From Clostridiales bacterium (GTDB taxonomy: Bacteria; Bacillota; Clostridia; Oscillospirales; Oscillospiraceae), in assembly GCA_012729875.1 (NCBI GenBank), contig JAAYCC010000146.1, positions 1 to 14,787 of the forward strand: 14,787 nucleotides of DNA. The letters are read 5' to 3'. Shown here piece by piece: positions 12,808 through 14,787 of the stretch. How positions within the stretch are numbered: position 1 is the first letter of the stretch; each line of letters starts with the position of its first letter. Below the pieces are notes generated by a model that was not told where the DNA came from, made no database searches, and saw only the letters and a program-made list of their open reading frames with translations. The translations under genes were made by a program, and so were the position numbers.

Positions 12808-13737
12808 ATGAAGAAAACGAAAAACCTTGCACTTGTCCTGTCCGTTGTAATGCTGTTCGCTATGATTGCGGGCTGCGGACAGAACACAGATCCATCCGCC
12901 GATAGCGGCGCCGTCACCGTCACGGACATGACGGGCCGCGAAATAACCATTGAAGAGCCCGTAACAAAGGTCGTTGCGCTGACCGCCGCCGATTGTGAGA
13001 TATTATTTGCCATCGGCGCTGGCGACACCCTGGTAGGACGCGGCGAATTCTGCGACTACCCCGCGGAGATTGCCGATGTTCCCGCCGTGGAATCCGGCTC
13101 AGAGACCAATATCGAGCAGATAATAGCTCTTGCGCCACAGGTCGTCTTTATGAACACCATGGCTCAGACAGAAGAACAGGTGCAGCAGCTTGAGGACGCG
13201 GGAATCACCGTCGTCGTCAGCGAGGCAAAGGATATCGAGGGCGTATATTTTGCCATAGACATGATAGGTGCTGTCATGGGCAAGACCGACGAGGCCGCCG
13301 CTGTTGTAGACAAAATGAAGGCCACCTTCAAAGACATAGAGGAAAAATCAACCGCCGACGGCAGCCCGACCGTCTATTTTGAGGTCTCACCACTGCAGTA
13401 CGGGCTGTGGACAGCGGGTAGCGGCACGTTCATGGACGAGATCGCCAAAATGCTCGGCCTCACCAACGCCTTTGCAGATGTTAAAGACTGGGCGCAGATC
13501 AGCGAGGAACAGGTCATTGAGCGCAATCCCGACTACATAGTCACTATCTCCATGTACTACGGCGAAGGCCCCACTCCTGTGGAGGAGATTCTCTCCCGCC
13601 CCGGCTGGGAAAACGTAACGGCGGTCAAGAACAAAGCGATACTCAATCTTCAGAACAACGAGCTGACCAGACCCGGTCCGCGCCTTGCCGAGGGCGCCGA
13701 GATGATGTATGAATTCATCTCGGGCGGAGCTAAATAG
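12808..13737 (+). CDS. btuF: ABC transporter substrate-binding lipoprotein, BtuF-like (corrinoid)
   Basis: This 309-residue protein has a lipoprotein signal: basic MKKTKN, a hydrophobic stretch and the lipobox IAGC with C23 as the lipid-anchored residue. The mature part is a class III (periplasmic-binding-protein fold) binding protein: VTVTDMTGREITI, KVVALTAADCEILFAIGAGDTLVGR, the CDYPAEI motif common in BtuF proteins, NIEQIIALAPQVVFM, then a long helix linking two lobes and RPGPRLAEGAEMMYEFI at the end. The family also includes ferri-siderophore binders. The B12 riboswitch upstream makes cobalamin or another corrinoid the best assignment. The ATG has AAAGGAG 9 nt upstream. The frame continues upstream into the terminator without a usable start. 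Confidence 0.88.
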   Translation: MKKTKNLALVLSVVMLFAMIAGCGQNTDPSADSGAVTVTDMTGREITIEEPVTKVVALTAADCEILFAIGAGDTLVGRGEFCDYPAEIADVPAVESGSETNIEQIIALAPQVVFMNTMAQTEEQVQQLEDAGITVVVSEAKDIEGVYFAIDMIGAVMGKTDEAAAVVDKMKATFKDIEEKSTADGSPTVYFEVSPLQYGLWTAGSGTFMDEIAKMLGLTNAFADVKDWAQISEEQVIERNPDYIVTISMYYGEGPTPVEEILSRPGWENVTAVKNKAILNLQNNELTRPGPRLAEGAEMMYEFISGGAK

Positions 13738-13760
13738 GAAAAAAACAAGAGGTACTGTCA

Positions 13761-14787
13761 ATGCACAGAGAGGGCTACGGCATAACTGAATATCTGCTTT
13801 TCACGGCGGTCACCCTTGTGACTCTGCTTGTCTGCGTTGCCGCAGGAAGCATATCAGTACCGCTGGGAGAAACTGCGCGTATCATCTGGAACGCGGTCTT
13901 CGGCAGTGTAAAGCCCGATGGCACATACGCCTCCATAATCCTGTCCGTACGTCTGCCGAGAGTAATATGTGTCGCGCTTGTTGGCGCAGCCCTGTCCGTC
14001 TGCGGAGCGGCGATGCAGGGACTCCTGCGCAATCCGCTTGCGGACGGCTCAACGCTGGGCGTCTCCTCCGGCGCTTCTCTCGGCGCTGTTATTTCTATAG
14101 CCTTCGGTATAACTGTGCCCTCTCTGCCCTTTGCAGGTACTACGGTGCTTGCCATAGCTTTTGCCTTTCTGTCACTTATAATAATCCTCTCTCTGTCCTA
14201 TAAGCTGGACTTTTCACTTTCGACAAGCACAATAATCCTTATCGGCATCATTTTCTCCATGTTTGCGTCGAGCATAATCAGCCTTGTAATAACGTTTGCC
14301 GGAGAAAAAGTCGGTAGCATAACCTTTTGGACTATGGGCAGCCTCTCGGGCAGCACCTATCTCAATGCTCTGGTCCTGTCGGCGGTGCTCGCCGTCTGCG
14401 GGGGCGTTCTACTCGGCTGCGGACGCGAGCTGAACGCCTTTGCAATAGGCGAGGACAATGCCCGCCATATCGGTGTCAACGTAAAAAAAATAAAGCTGAC
14501 TGTACTCATATCAGTATCCGCACTCATCGGAGTGTGCGTATCGATCGGCGGCACTATCGGTTTTGTAGGCCTTGTAACACCCCACATTGTACGCATGATA
14601 ACCGGTCCCAACCACAGGCGTCTGCTGCCGGCGTCCATGTTTGGAGGGGCGGTGCTCCTCATGCTCTGCGACCTTCTTGCCCGCATGCTGCTGCGCCCTC
14701 TGGAGCTGCCCGTGGGCGTGGTGACGTCCTTGATCGGTGCCATCCTCTTCGTCTATATTTTTTACACTTCAAGGAGGAGCCGGAGAT
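13761..14787 (+). CDS. btuC: ABC transporter permease, BtuC/FecCD family (runs off the right edge)
   Basis: 342 complete codons are visible. This is a polytopic membrane protein with about nine to ten helices that forms the channel of the corrinoid importer. Family markers are SVRLPRVICVALVGAALSVCG, GAAMQGLLRNPLADGSTLGVSSGASLGAV, TFWTMGSLSG, and the ATPase-coupling block GFVGLVTPHIVRMITGPNHR followed by LLPAS. The ATG has GAGG 8 nt upstream and lies 23 nt after btuF. The visible end, FYTSRRSRR, is a typical positively charged C-terminus, so the protein is essentially complete. The window ends in AGGAGGAGCCGGAGAT: a G in the next position would create an ATG for the ATPase gene, and GA would also give this frame its stop. 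Confidence 0.92.
   Translation, partial: MHREGYGITEYLLFTAVTLVTLLVCVAAGSISVPLGETARIIWNAVFGSVKPDGTYASIILSVRLPRVICVALVGAALSVCGAAMQGLLRNPLADGSTLGVSSGASLGAVISIAFGITVPSLPFAGTTVLAIAFAFLSLIIILSLSYKLDFSLSTSTIILIGIIFSMFASSIISLVITFAGEKVGSITFWTMGSLSGSTYLNALVLSAVLAVCGGVLLGCGRELNAFAIGEDNARHIGVNVKKIKLTVLISVSALIGVCVSIGGTIGFVGLVTPHIVRMITGPNHRRLLPASMFGGAVLLMLCDLLARMLLRPLELPVGVVTSLIGAILFVYIFYTSRRSRR

Noticed and set aside
13761..14787. Iron-siderophore importer as the identity of the last operon
   Set aside because: The family allows it, but the cobalamin riboswitch directly upstream and the CDYPAEI motif favour corrinoid uptake.
1..14787. CRISPR array, tRNA or rRNA genes, transposase, phage or toxin-antitoxin genes
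   Set aside because: I looked on both strands and found no regularly spaced repeats, no RNA-gene signatures and no such protein motifs.

Overview
The window reads as a chromosomal segment of a low-oxygen, Gram-positive, Clostridia-like bacterium, most plausibly of the Oscillospiraceae or a relative. This is inferred from gene content and style: an oxygen-independent HemZ-type radical-SAM protein, a YtrA-type GntR regulator driving an ABC-2 transporter, lipoprotein-anchored ABC uptake, strong AGGAGG-like ribosome sites and non-ATG starts. No rRNA, tRNA, insertion sequence, prophage or CRISPR array is visible.

Layout, left to right. (1) 1-630, minus strand: two small Cys-rich genes of unknown function, the second cut by the window edge, in DNA visibly poorer in G+C than the rest. 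(2) 904-1137, plus: secG, then a 16-bp perfect bidirectional terminator. (3) 1184-4072, minus: mnmG-mnmA, two enzymes that modify the same tRNA wobble uridine (U34). (4) 4247-7413, plus: a YtrA-type repressor, an ABC ATPase and an ABC-2 permease with a long exported tail, expressed from a promoter embedded in GTAC-containing repeats and closed by a 17-bp bidirectional terminator. (5) 7476-9293, minus: a membrane-bound diguanylate cyclase with an extracytoplasmic sensor and an intact I-site. (6) 9440-12402, plus: hemZ, a uridine-kinase-like P-loop kinase and a PAP2 phosphatase, tightly packed. (7) 12404-14787, plus: a promoter, a cobalamin riboswitch, an intrinsic terminator, a substrate-binding lipoprotein and a BtuC-type permease that runs off the right edge. 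The last bases look like the overlapping start of the ATPase gene.

How the parts work together. The clearest system is the last one: a B12-sensing leader in front of a BtuF/BtuC-like importer, which identifies the cargo as a corrinoid rather than iron-siderophore. The GntR/ABC block is a self-contained, probably autoregulated unit whose substrate cannot be read from sequence.

I see no clearly new defence or mobile system. The least explained items are the Cys-rich pair at the left edge, the apparently leaderless hemZ with long direct repeats in its upstream region, and the GTAC repeat cluster. All functional calls rest on motif recognition by eye; no database search was run.
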